Positions 9,538 to 18,010 of a stretch of DNA of 44,543 nucleotides are shown here, in pieces (position 1 is the first letter of the stretch; each line of letters opens with the position of its first letter). The notes under the pieces were generated by a model that did no database searches, was not told the DNA's origin, and saw only the letters and a program-made list of their open reading frames with translations. The stretch spans positions 1-44,543 of the forward strand of contig JAJYLP010000021.1 of NCBI GenBank assembly GCA_021787615.1. The letters are read 5' to 3'. This stretch comes from Pseudomonadota bacterium. GTDB taxonomy: Bacteria > Pseudomonadota > Gammaproteobacteria > Steroidobacterales > Steroidobacteraceae. The position numbers and the translations under genes are program-made.

Positions 9538-9948
9538 ATGATTCGCGTTCGAGAGCGCATGCGCCGCATCGGCATTGTGCTGCTCACCGCCAGCGCAGCC
9601 CTGAGCGCTTTCGCCTATGCGCAAGTCTCACCTAAGACCATCAGCGTCGAGGTTAGCATCCTCACCGGAGTCCTCGCCGGGCGCCCGGGCCTCGAGGCTC
9701 CAGCCGACCAAGTCAGCCTCATCCATCTGGTCAGCTACTCGGATCTCGACCTCACCACGCAGTCCGGCCAGGAAGAGCTGCGCGACCGCATCGCCGAAAC
9801 CGCCCGCTTTGCGTGTGCGCAGCTCGAGCGGCTCTATCCGCGCCAGTCCGAGAGTCCCGCCCGCTGCACGCGCCAGGCGATCGAGGACTCCGGCAGTCAG
9901 GTTGCCGCGGCAATTGATGCTGCCGAGCGCGAAGCGCGCGGCGAGTGA
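9538..9948 (+). CDS. UrcA family protein
   Basis: 136 residues with a signal peptide (hydrophobic core about 12-24, cleavage after AYA). The mature part matches the UrcA family: a VSYSDLDLTTQSGQEELRDRI core (about residues 64-84) followed by ETARFACAQLE and a second Cys at about 107 in ARCTRQAI; the two Cys probably form a disulfide. UrcA proteins are small periplasmic proteins of unknown function, common in Alpha- and Gammaproteobacteria. I preferred ATG 9538 to upstream in-frame starts because only this start gives a clean signal peptide; ATG 9559 is a second choice. The gene is convergent with the TonB-dependent receptor gene downstream. Confidence 0.8.
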   Translation: MIRVRERMRRIGIVLLTASAALSAFAYAQVSPKTISVEVSILTGVLAGRPGLEAPADQVSLIHLVSYSDLDLTTQSGQEELRDRIAETARFACAQLERLYPRQSESPARCTRQAIEDSGSQVAAAIDAAEREARGE

Positions 9949-10011
9949 GCACTCCGCGCCGATCTGTCCGCGCTCGTCACAGAACTCGGACGTGCGCTAG
10001 CCGAGCTGACT

Positions 10012-10039
10012 GCGCGGCCTGTGCAATCAACAGCCGCGC
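10012..10039. terminator. Possible bidirectional terminator hairpin
   Basis: Inverted repeat in the 93-base gap between two convergent stops (9948 and 10042). GCGCGG at 10012-10017 pairs with CCGCGC at 10034-10039, one C bulges, then CTGT (10019-10022) pairs with ACAG (10030-10033). There is no good T-run on either side, so intrinsic termination is uncertain. Confidence 0.35.
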
Positions 10040-10041
10040 GG

Positions 10042-12582
10042 CTAGTATCGGACTCGAACTCCCATCCAAATGCCGCGCGGCGCCCCGGGAATCACACCGT
10101 TCTGGTTGGTCCAGTCTTTCGGATTGGTGAGCAACGTCCCATTCGGGTTGTAGGCATCCGGCGCCAGGAAACCCGCGGTGTAGTATTGCTTGTTCAGCGC
10201 ATTGACCAAACGCGCGAAAATCGCGAAGTCCTTGTCGACGTGATAAGTGCCGGTGAAATTCAGCAGCGCGTAGCTCGGAATCCAGCCCGTGCCGGTCGGG
10301 GAGATGTAGGCGCCGGTGGCCGGATCGGTCGTTCCGGCGACGTTGGCGTTGTTCTCGTTCCCGTGCAGATACGAGCCGGAGACGAAGATCAGGTTCGCAC
10401 CGAGATCGAGATGCCAGCCGAAGTCGTAGTTGAGAATCAGCCGACCGGTATTCTGCGGCACCAGGGGGATATGATCACCCGGTCGCACCACGATCAGGCC
10501 ATTCGCATCGGCGGTGCTGTTGGAGCCGGCAGCGACCGTGAATTTCGACTGGAAGGTCGCATCAACATAGCTGTAGGCGAGCTTCCAGCTCAGCGAGCCT
10601 TCCCTTCCACCAAACGCGATATCGAAACCCTCACGCAACGTGTTGCCGACGTTGCGGAAGTAACCGCCATTGGTGGCGTTGGCAATGAACTGGATGTCGT
10701 TGCTATTGACCGTGTGGAACACATCCGCCGACCAGTTGAGTATCTCACTCGGAAGATCCCCGCGCAAGCCGATCTCTACGGTGCCCGCTACAACTTGCTT
10801 CAAATTCGGGTCGCTGGCGAAGTCATCCGGCAGCCCGCAGGGCACAGCGGGGTTGGCACAGCCGAGCTCGAGGACTGTCGGTGCACGGCTGGCTTCGTCA
10901 TAGTTCGCATAGTAGGTCGTGTGTTCCGACGGCGTGATCGTCAACCCGATCGACGGATTGACACGGGTGAAGGCGTGATCACCTGCCACAGAGGTGGGGC
11001 GCAGAAATCCGTTGCCGTAATCTGCCGGATCCGTGTCGATCGAAAAGCCGCCGATCATCTCGCGGCTGCTGTTGTAGCGCATGGCGGCCGTGATGTGCAG
11101 CAGCCGGGTCGGTGAGAGTGTGCTGGTGATGTAGGCCCCGAAGATTCTGTTGCCGCCGCTCACGGTTATGACATTTGCGTTGTTATAAGGACTCGGCTCA
11201 TAGATCAGAAAGTGATCCGCGGCTATTCCGCCATACTGATAGGCCTGGGAGAAGCGATCCCGGGCGTTGTCGTAATCAACGCCCAGAATTGCCTGGTTCT
11301 TCCAGCCGAACACATTCTGCGAATCGGCCAGCTGAAGGCTGAACCCGCTCGAGCGCTGGCTCGTGTGCGAGGTGGCATCCTGGCCCGCTTCGCAGTATGC
11401 GAGTGTCGCCGGACTGGCGCCCGGGTTCGCGCAATCGGTCGGCGGGCCGGCGTAGTTTCTCTCTAGATAGTAATCATTAATGTTGCCGTTGGAGACGTAC
11501 GTGTGCAGGTAGCGGTAGTACGCATTGCCCGTGAGCAGCAGATGCTCGGTCAGCGACTGCGTGCCCGTCAGGTTCACGAAGTTCATGAGGTTGCGCGTGT
11601 AGTCGGGCGTATAGGTCTGGTTGCGACGGTAGTAGAGCATGCTCAGCGGTGTGGCACCGTCGCCATAGAGAAAATTGTCCGCGTACGTATAGCTGAGGTC
11701 GATGTGGGTGCTGGCGCTGTGCCAGCCGAGTTTGCCAAAGCCCTGCATGACGCGCGAGGTGGAGACATCGCGCCAGCCGTTCTCGTAGAAGTAGTTGCCC
11801 GTGAAGAAGTAGTCGAAGGCACCGAGGGTGCCGCCGGTTTCAGCCTGCACCGAGCGGCGCCCAAAGGATCCGCCATAGGCTTCGAACTCGGAACCCGGAT
11901 TGGTAAGGCCGCTCTTGGTCTGTATCGAGAGCGCGCCGCCGAGCGTATTGAGGCCGAACACGGGATTGGAGCCTGAGATCAGAGAGATCGTATTGATCGC
12001 CGATTCGGGGATGAGGTCCCAGTTGACCGTGTCGCCGAAGGATTCGTTGACACGCACGCCATCCACGTACACCGAGAGGCCTTCGGGCGTGCCGATCAAG
12101 GGGGAAGCGGCGAACCCGTGGTAGTAGATGTCCGTCTGGAAAGGGCTGCCGGCGCTGTCGCTGGCGCTGATGCCGCTGAAGTTGTTGTTGAGGTAATCGG
12201 CGATGTCCGTGGTCTGCTGCCGCTGCATCTCGATGCTGCTGGCAGTCTGCACATTGGATGGGATCTCGTTGAGCGGCAATCCGAAGCCCGGGAGTGGTGT
12301 ATTGCCGATGACGATCACCTGCGGCAGCTTCTGGAGCGTCCCGCGGATGCTCGGCGCTTCGGATGCAGGGGAGTGGCGCGGCACGTTGCCGGGGTGGTGA
12401 TCGAGAGGCGTTTTCGATCCGGAGCGCGCCGTGGCCTCGTTCACGACTTGCCGCGGGCTGACCCGCCCGGCTGGCGAATCGGCCGCCATCGCGGCCACAC
12501 CCCAGGCGCCGAGCACTCCGATTACGGCAAAGTGCAGGCAATGTCGGCCAAACGCTTTTCTCTGATCCGGCTTTCGACTCAC
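10042..12582 (-). CDS. TonB-dependent outer-membrane receptor
   Basis: 846 residues. A signal peptide ends near residue 34 (VAAMA). The TonB-box-like KLPQVIVIGNT lies at about 86-96, followed by the plug domain (about 105-235) with DIADYLNNNFSG, the YVDGVRVNE strand and the GSNPVFGLNTLGGAL signature. A 22-strand type beta-barrel follows with many aromatic strands, ending in an aromatic residue (RVRY) as expected for BAM recognition. The start is GTG 12582 because GGAGG lies six bases upstream; the longer frame from 12663 adds 27 residues and no site. No STN signalling domain is present, so transmembrane surface signalling is unlikely. The substrate (siderophore, glycan, cobalamin or other) cannot be told. 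It is divergent, at a distance, from the decayed two-component locus. Confidence 0.9.
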   Translation of the reverse strand: MSRKPDQRKAFGRHCLHFAVIGVLGAWGVAAMAADSPAGRVSPRQVVNEATARSGSKTPLDHHPGNVPRHSPASEAPSIRGTLQKLPQVIVIGNTPLPGFGLPLNEIPSNVQTASSIEMQRQQTTDIADYLNNNFSGISASDSAGSPFQTDIYYHGFAASPLIGTPEGLSVYVDGVRVNESFGDTVNWDLIPESAINTISLISGSNPVFGLNTLGGALSIQTKSGLTNPGSEFEAYGGSFGRRSVQAETGGTLGAFDYFFTGNYFYENGWRDVSTSRVMQGFGKLGWHSASTHIDLSYTYADNFLYGDGATPLSMLYYRRNQTYTPDYTRNLMNFVNLTGTQSLTEHLLLTGNAYYRYLHTYVSNGNINDYYLERNYAGPPTDCANPGASPATLAYCEAGQDATSHTSQRSSGFSLQLADSQNVFGWKNQAILGVDYDNARDRFSQAYQYGGIAADHFLIYEPSPYNNANVITVSGGNRIFGAYITSTLSPTRLLHITAAMRYNSSREMIGGFSIDTDPADYGNGFLRPTSVAGDHAFTRVNPSIGLTITPSEHTTYYANYDEASRAPTVLELGCANPAVPCGLPDDFASDPNLKQVVAGTVEIGLRGDLPSEILNWSADVFHTVNSNDIQFIANATNGGYFRNVGNTLREGFDIAFGGREGSLSWKLAYSYVDATFQSKFTVAAGSNSTADANGLIVVRPGDHIPLVPQNTGRLILNYDFGWHLDLGANLIFVSGSYLHGNENNANVAGTTDPATGAYISPTGTGWIPSYALLNFTGTYHVDKDFAIFARLVNALNKQYYTAGFLAPDAYNPNGTLLTNPKDWTNQNGVIPGAPRGIWMGVRVRY

Positions 12583-13245
12583 TCGAATCCTCCGTCTCGG
12601 ACCGTAGGGTACTGTGCAGCCCGCCGTGCCAGCGAGTCGCATCCGCTGGCTAGTTTGCCGCATGCTGGTGACACCCGTCTCGGGCGCACAAGGGAGTTTT
12701 TCCCGATTTTGGAGTGACCGCGGCTCGAGCCGTAGCGCTGTTCGAAAATGGAACAGTTCAGCGATTCCTCGCTGCCGGCCTCACCTGGCGGCCAGTTCAT
12801 CGCCATCGGCGCTCAGGCCGCCGCGATACACACGGCCGTCGCAAGTCACCGGGGTGTCCTCGCACCGCGCTGTCGAGAACGGCCAGACCCGGGAGAAAGT
12901 CCCGATGCGCGGGATACGAGTGCCGCCCGCCGACCCGTAACCGCCGCCCGCCGCAGTGCCGCGGCTCCGGCCTGCCTTGCGGCGGCGCCGACGCGAGCGC
13001 GCCACAGTCCCGCAATGGAGCACTTCAGGCGGCGGAACTGCCCAGTCGGGAGGCCCGCGTTAGACTAGCAACCCGGGAGCGAACCCGGCCCGGGCAACGC
13101 AAGCCATGTCCACGCAGGTCCCAGCGAAAGCGTCCGTGATGGGGAGCGGATTCAGCGGTGGCTCTCGAGCCAACGTCGGTGCCGCGAACGGTGAGGAGTC
13201 CGCGCCATCGCCCATGACCTCGCTCGAGCCGACCGGCTCCGCAAG
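12583..13245. other. Long region between receptor and histidine kinase relic
   Basis: About 660 bases, divergent between the receptor gene and the two-component pseudogenes. Several short frames exist; the best minus-strand one (12781-13023, 80 residues, Cys/Thr/Gly-rich near its end) matches nothing I know and lacks a clear ribosome site. I see no strong promoter, repeat or RNA. Given the decayed neighbours it may hold eroded gene remains. Confidence 0.3.
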
Positions 13246-14182
13246 GTGCAGCGACGCGACGCTCTGGAGGTCGCGGCCGTCGCCATCCTCACGTGGGTGC
13301 TGTGCGGCATTTTCAACGTGACGGCAATGCTGCGCCGCCTGACCGCGCCCTATGAGCGATACCAGCTCGATGAGCTGCGCACCGTGCTGCGTGCGCTCAG
13401 TCTCGGGCTGGCGTTGTTCGCCACGCGTCGCTATGGCGAGGCTCGGCAGGAAATTGCGCGCCGCAGGTCGGCCCGAAGCACAGCTCACCGCGGCGCTTGC
13501 CAACAACCGCCGGCTGGCGCAGCAATATCTCGCGCTCCAGGAGCTCGAACGCAAGCCGCTCGCGCGTGAGTTGCATGACGAGCTCGGGCAGTATCTTAGC
13601 GTGATCAAGCTCGGCGCGATGGGAATCCGCGACGACCGTCGCGGCGAGCGTGCCGCGGCACAGACGCGGGCGGCCGCCATCGTCGAGAACTGCAATCACA
13701 TCCATGGCGCCGTGACGTCGCTGATTCGCGAGCTGCGACCGGCAGGGCTGGCTGAACTCGCATTGGCGGCCGCACTGGAGCACTGCGTGCAGACCTGGCG
13801 CACGCGCCTCCCCAGTGTGACTCTGCGTTGGTCTGTCACCGGGGATTTCACCTCGCTGCCCGAGGAAATCGCACTCACCGCATACCGACGCGCGCAGGCG
13901 GCTTTGACGAATATCGCCAAACACGCCGCCGCGCGGCACGTAGACATTCATCTTGGCCGCACGGGCACGCCCGGACAACCCGATAACATAGTGACCGTGG
14001 CCGTCGAGGACGACGGGGTCGGCAGCGCGGCGTCGCAGCCTACTCCCGGCCTTGGGCTGATCGGGATTCGCGAGCGGGTCGAGGCGCTGTGGGGTGAGCT
14101 GAGCATCCGCAGCGCGTTGGGTGACGGGTATCAATTGACGGCCCGCATTCCAGTGCAGTCACGCAACGGGAGCACATCATAA
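13246..14182 (+). pseudogene. Frameshifted sensor histidine kinase (NarX/HisKA_3 type)
   Basis: Two frames join to make one kinase. The first (from GTG 13246 to about 13470) encodes two hydrophobic segments (LEVAAVAILTWVLCGIF and VLRALSLGLALF) and the start of a cytoplasmic helix, RRYGEARQEIARR. The second (about 13466-14182) continues that helix with RPEAQLTAALANNRR, then the HisKA_3 box with phospho-His in ARELHDELGQYL, and a HATPase domain with VEDDGVG and GLGLIGIRERVEALWG. Joining them needs a one-base shift near 13466-13475. The N-box reads QAALTNIAKHA, with Ala where family members usually have the Mg-binding Glu. The kinase is therefore unlikely to be made or active, unless the shift is a sequence error. 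It was paired with the regulator relic immediately downstream. Confidence 0.7.
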
Positions 14183-14748
14183 GCTCCCTCATCAAGATTC
14201 TGCTGGTTGACGATCATGCGATTGTGCGTGAGGGATATCGACGGGTGCTCGAGGGCGAGCGCGGGATTCGCGTCATCGGTGACGCAAGCACTGCCGCCGA
14301 AGCATGTGAGCGTTGCCTGCCGCTCGGCACGAACGTGGTGATGATGGATATCGCCCTTCCAGGGTTGAGCGGCATCGAGGCGATGCGGCGCATGCTCAGG
14401 GACTAACCGCAACTGCGCATATTGATGCTGAGCATGCACGACGATGCAATTTATGCGACTCGCGCACTCGAAGCGGGCGCGCTCGGCTATCTGAGCGCCG
14501 ATGTGACTCGCAACATGGTCCTGGCCGCGGAGCAGTCCGGCAAGTCAGACATCGAATCCCTGAGGCCCCGGGAATTCGAAGTGCTGCGCCTGCTGGTGCG
14601 AGGTGAGACCGTCAAGAGCATCGGTGCGAAGCTCGGTCTCTCGGACGAGACCGTCGCCAACCATCAATCCGCCATCCGCGAGAAGCTCGGCGCGCGGAAC
14701 GCCGGGCAGCTCACGCGCCTTGCGCGGCACCACGGGTTCCTCCCCTGA
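14179..14748 (+). pseudogene. Decayed NarL/FixJ-type response regulator
   Basis: The reading frame shows a receiver domain (ILLVDDHAIVREGY, phospho-Asp in VMMDIALPG) and a C-terminal LuxR-type helix-turn-helix (LRPREFEVLRLLVRGETV...DETVANHQSAI). Three lesions are visible. No ATG or GTG exists at the start: a GGGAG at 14168-14172 is correctly spaced before ATA at 14179, so an ATG was probably lost. An in-frame TAA at 14404-14406 cuts the receiver. Between LGY and LSADV about 25 residues that normally hold the conserved Lys and last helix appear deleted. It is therefore a pseudogene. The partner was the kinase relic just upstream, whose stop overlaps the mutated start. Confidence 0.75.
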
Positions 14749-14899
14749 GGCTCCGGCGCCCGCCCGCCGGCGCCACCACCCATCTTGCGGTGCGTCTCCG
14801 GTGAGGCCCCGAACAGCAATGCCCACGGGAACGCCGCTCGCAACTGATCCAACTGTGCCACGGGTTCGCGGGCTTTGGGCGGCTTCCAGGGCTGCACCG

Positions 14900-14991
<92 letters not shown>

Positions 14992-15020
14992 GCAGCGCAG
15001 CCCCATTGAGTCGCGAATCC

Positions 15021-15191
15021 TAGCAGATAGCACCCGCACCAGCGCAGTCCAACATAAATGAATCGCTGTCCGGTCGCGTCGGCGAGGTGCTTCGCGGGCT
15101 CGACGCGCAAGACGCCCGAGTCCGTGCCCTCAGCACGCTCCTGCCGTCCATTCTGAAGTCACAGCTCCGGCCGGCCTCTCGGCATGACTAA
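15021..15191 (+). pseudogene. 3' tail of a lost gene upstream of the AbiEii-type toxin
   Basis: A plus-strand frame of about 56 codons after a TAG has no ATG start, but its latter part reads like protein: VGEVLRGLDAQDARV then a hydrophobic helix ALSTLLPSIL. It ends at TAA 15189-15191, overlapping the toxin ATG (15184) as partner genes in toxin-antitoxin operons do. The 5' part is missing, replaced by the tRNA-Ser neighbourhood. I infer the tail of an antitoxin or companion gene; the family is not identified. Confidence 0.35.
15024..15052 (-). promoter_or_regulatory. Candidate promoter for tRNA-Ser
   Basis: On the minus strand TTGGAC (15047-15052) and TATCTG (15024-15029) are separated by 17 bases and lie about 30-60 bases upstream of the tRNA 5' end. 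Both hexamers are only partial sigma-70 matches, so this is tentative. Confidence 0.25.
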
Positions 15192-15926
15192 GCCCAAGCG
15201 GTCCAAGTCGCCCAGACCGTCCCGCAGACCCGCCGCACAGACTCCCGAGTGGGAGCGGTTGCTCGCCGACGCGGCACTGCTTCAAACCAAGATCCCCGGC
15301 GCGGTTCTTGAGGGCGAAACTGCCGCCGCGCTGCACGCCCATGATCGAATCTCCTTCGATCACGACCACGTCGTCAGCGATCTCGGGAAGGACTACGATC
15401 AAGCACTTGCGGCACTCGAATCCATCGTCGGATGGCGAACCCGCAGGCGTATCAAAGGCAAGCTGGTTCTGGGGCACGTCGAAGGCATCGATGCGAGTCT
15501 GCGCAATCTGCGCCGCTCTGCTCCCCTGGACACCATGGAGGTCGCGCTGCGCCGGGGGCAGAAAATCAAAATCCCTACCGTCGAGGAGATGCTGAGAATC
15601 AAGACGTTCCTGACCATTGAATGCAATGCGACCCGTGATTTCCTCGACGTCCCCGCACTGTCGCACCATCTGGGCCTAGCACGCAGCGCCGAGGCGCTCG
15701 AGAGTCTCCCTCATCTGTATCCAGAGTTTGCCGCAGAAGGAGGAGACATCCTGAGCACGGCAATCGTCACGCTCACCAACCCCTCGCCTTTTGACCTCAC
15801 GCAGGTCGATCTCGATGAATACAAGGGGATTCTCCTCCGTGGACTGACTGGCACGCAGTCAAAGGGCAATGCCGAGATCTCGCGCTCGCGCAGCTCGAGC
15901 AGCCGCCCGAGAACCACCCGGCGTGA
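15184..15926 (+). pseudogene. Frameshifted AbiEii/AbiGii-type nucleotidyltransferase toxin
   Basis: The first 215 or so residues fit the AbiEii-like nucleotidyltransferase family: a start rich in Lys/Arg/Pro, EWERLLADAALLQ, an ISFDHDHVVSDL segment carrying the Asp pair of the transferase site, EEMLRIKTFLTIECNATRDFLD and QVDLDEYKGI. At about 15832 the frame breaks. Read one base differently, the sequence continues as PPWTDWHAVKGQ and stops at 15926, which is the family's normal ending. As written the ORF instead runs to 16113, antisense to the nitroreductase gene. So the C terminus is damaged by a one-base deletion, or the base was miscalled. Members act as tRNA- or nucleotide-modifying toxins in abortive infection or toxin-antitoxin pairs. 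The companion gene upstream is only a tail. Confidence 0.65.
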
Positions 15927-15971
15927 GCTCGGTCGCGATCCGCGCTCGTCTCTGCGGCAGCGGTCAGCCCC

Positions 15972-16562
15972 CTACCCCAACCGCCAGGCTCCCTCGCACA
16001 CGGTCTCGCCGAGCGGCCGTCGATCACTCGGCGTCTCGCGCACCTGCAGTGCGGCGCTCAATACCTCCTTCGGTGCCGGCCGCCCGACCGCCGCCATGGC
16101 CTCGACCCGATAATCCTGCGGAATGTTCAGCTCGCGCCGCGCCCGCTCGTAATCGAAGCCTTCCATGCCATGCACCACGTAGCCCATGAGGCACCCCTGC
16201 AGGGCGAAATATCCCCAGGCGGCGCCGGTATCGTACGAGTGCGTCACCGCGGCTCGGCCGGTACGCTGGTTGATCATCCTCGAGACGAACACCACCAGGG
16301 CCGCCGCCCGCACGCACCAGGCCTGATTGCCGCCCGCCAGCAGACCAAAGAAGGTCGGCCACTCGGGCGTGTCGCGCCGCGCGAACAGCATCCGCCAGGG
16401 CTGCGCATTACCCGATGAGGGCGCCCACCGGGCCGCCTCGAACAGACTCAGCAGCTCATCGACCGAAAGCGCCTCGCCGCTCATCGCTCGCGGCGACCAG
16501 CGGTCGAGAAACGGGCGGTCGATCGCGTGATCGGCCCGCCGGACCGTGCTGCCCTTGATCAT
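15972..16562 (-). CDS. Nitroreductase family protein
   Basis: 196 residues, a typical short FMN-dependent nitroreductase. Visible are the N-terminal FLDRWSPRAM segment, FEAARWAPSSGNAQPWR with the FMN-phosphate-binding Ser/Asn/Gln/Trp cluster (about residues 42-58), SYDTGAAWGYFALQG in the dimer core, and a C-terminal VGRPAPKEVL...RRPLGE region binding the second FMN side. The start is ATG 16562, preceded by GGAGG. The frame is open far upstream into the truncated receptor relic (the track of the receptor's second frame joins it without a stop), so a rearrangement probably deleted everything between them. The enzyme likely reduces quinones, nitro compounds or enones using NAD(P)H; the substrate is unknown. 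Confidence 0.85.
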   Translation of the reverse strand: MIKGSTVRRADHAIDRPFLDRWSPRAMSGEALSVDELLSLFEAARWAPSSGNAQPWRMLFARRDTPEWPTFFGLLAGGNQAWCVRAAALVVFVSRMINQRTGRAAVTHSYDTGAAWGYFALQGCLMGYVVHGMEGFDYERARRELNIPQDYRVEAMAAVGRPAPKEVLSAALQVRETPSDRRPLGETVCEGAWRLG

Positions 16563-16639
16563 GACCCCTCCTGCGGCACATCCCGCACAGCACGGGGCAG
16601 AATGCCCCGCACGGCCCCACCGCTCAAGTCCATCGCTTA

Positions 16640-17749
16640 GATGGTTGCGCAAGAGCCGTCCGTCGAGCCCCGTGTAGTGGGATTTCTGCGACGCGAGCGT
16701 CGCGCTGGTGGCCACCGGCATGCGGGCGCCGCTGTACCGGCCGGCGCGCGTCACCAGATCCTGATCGCCCGTCCACACCTTCTGCACGAACAGGCTGGCG
16801 CGGTCGATCTGATCGTGATGCGTGAGCACCGCGGTGTAGCGATGGGCCCAGTCCCGATCATCCGGCGGCGTCGTCTGATTGGGTTGGCCTTGAACTGCGC
16901 CCCGCTCATGAGGCCGGCCATGCCGCTCTCGAGCGCGTACGCGTGCACCGCCAGAGTCAGCTTCCGGTCCTGACCGATTCGGTAGCCGAGCGCGAGATCC
17001 TCGGGATCGGCCGTGTAGTCGCCGTTCACGCGCTGACCGCTCGTGTGCCGATGGGAAAAATCGGCGCGGTACTCCCATCGGCCCGCCGGCCCCGGGATCG
17101 CGCTGTAGGTGGAATACAGCCCGTCGCTGCCGAAGCCCTGCTCGGTGCTCGCTTGCGTCGTCTTGCCCGGCTGGCGCGAGATGGAATTGATCACCGGCTC
17201 GGGCTCGGGCCCGTAGAGCAGGCCCGAGCCGCCGCGGATCATCTCGACCTTCTCGATCGACTGGAAGTTCGGCAGATAGTAGAGCGTCGCAGAGCCGATC
17301 CAGTCCATCTCCATCGGAACGCCGTCCTGCATCACCAGGATGCACTCGCTCACCTGCGGCTTACCGAGGCCGCGGTACGAGAGGTTGAGATTGACCGGAT
17401 TGCCCTGCTCGGCGAGCACGAGCCCCGGCATCTGGTCGAACAGCGGGCGCGGCTGGTTGTTGACGATGGGCGGCGGCGCGGTGAGATCGACCACCGTGGT
17501 CTTGCGGGTGACCGTGATCTGCGTACCGGAGATCTCCGGCATGGCGTGCGCGTAGCGCGTGCGGTGCCTGAACAGCCACGGCGCCCGAATCAGCACCTGA
17601 TGGACGATGGTCGGAGCCTCGGCGGCCTCGGTCCGCTTCGCATGACTTGATTGCGCAGCGGCAGGCGCGCCGCTCGTGGAAGTCTGCGCCTGCGCGAACG
17701 CACAGACGCTCGCCCGCGCTGCGGCGAGAACCTGGGCTGAGACCTTCAA
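16640..17749 (-). pseudogene. Truncated and frameshifted FecA-like TonB-dependent receptor
   Basis: A TTG-initiated frame (17749) starts with an Ala-rich signal-like segment, then a plug domain: VVNNQPRPLFDQMPG-type helix, QGNPVNLNLSYRGLG, LVMQDGVPMEMDWIG, QSIEKVEMIRGGSGLLYGPEP and NSISRQPG. This plug matches FecA/siderophore-type receptors. Barrel strands follow until KANP at about 16883, where a one-base deletion breaks the frame; the next frame continues as NQTTPPDDRDWAHRY...LDGRLLRNHL to about 16640. The other half of the barrel is gone and the nitroreductase gene begins 80 bases further on. About 370 of an expected 700 or so residues remain. It cannot form a working receptor. Confidence 0.75.
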
Positions 17750-18010
17750 ACAGCACCCGTCGAAGGCGGGAGCATCCCGGCCGCGGCGTTCGCATGGCGC
17801 TCGCGCGATGCGGCCGAGTGGCTGGAATTTAAGGACGCCGGCGATGGGTACGACAATAGGTTAGTAGACACTTTGGCCGTGCGACCCACTCGCCGAGGGC
17901 GCCTCGAACCGGTCTGCTCGCCCCGCACGAGCGTTCCCGGCCTCGGTACCGCTGAGGCTGTTTGAGCGGCGGGGGCAGGTTGGCCGCCGGTCGCGATGGC
18001 TCAGGCCCGA

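Noticed and set aside
12781-13023. 80-residue minus-strand ORF upstream of the TonB receptor
   Set aside because: No recognisable family, no ribosome site, and composition of a shadow frame; kept only as part of an unassigned region.
15927-16113. Continuation of the AbiEii-type ORF to 16113
   Set aside because: It is out-of-frame tail antisense to the nitroreductase gene; the family's normal ending is in the other frame and stops at 15926.
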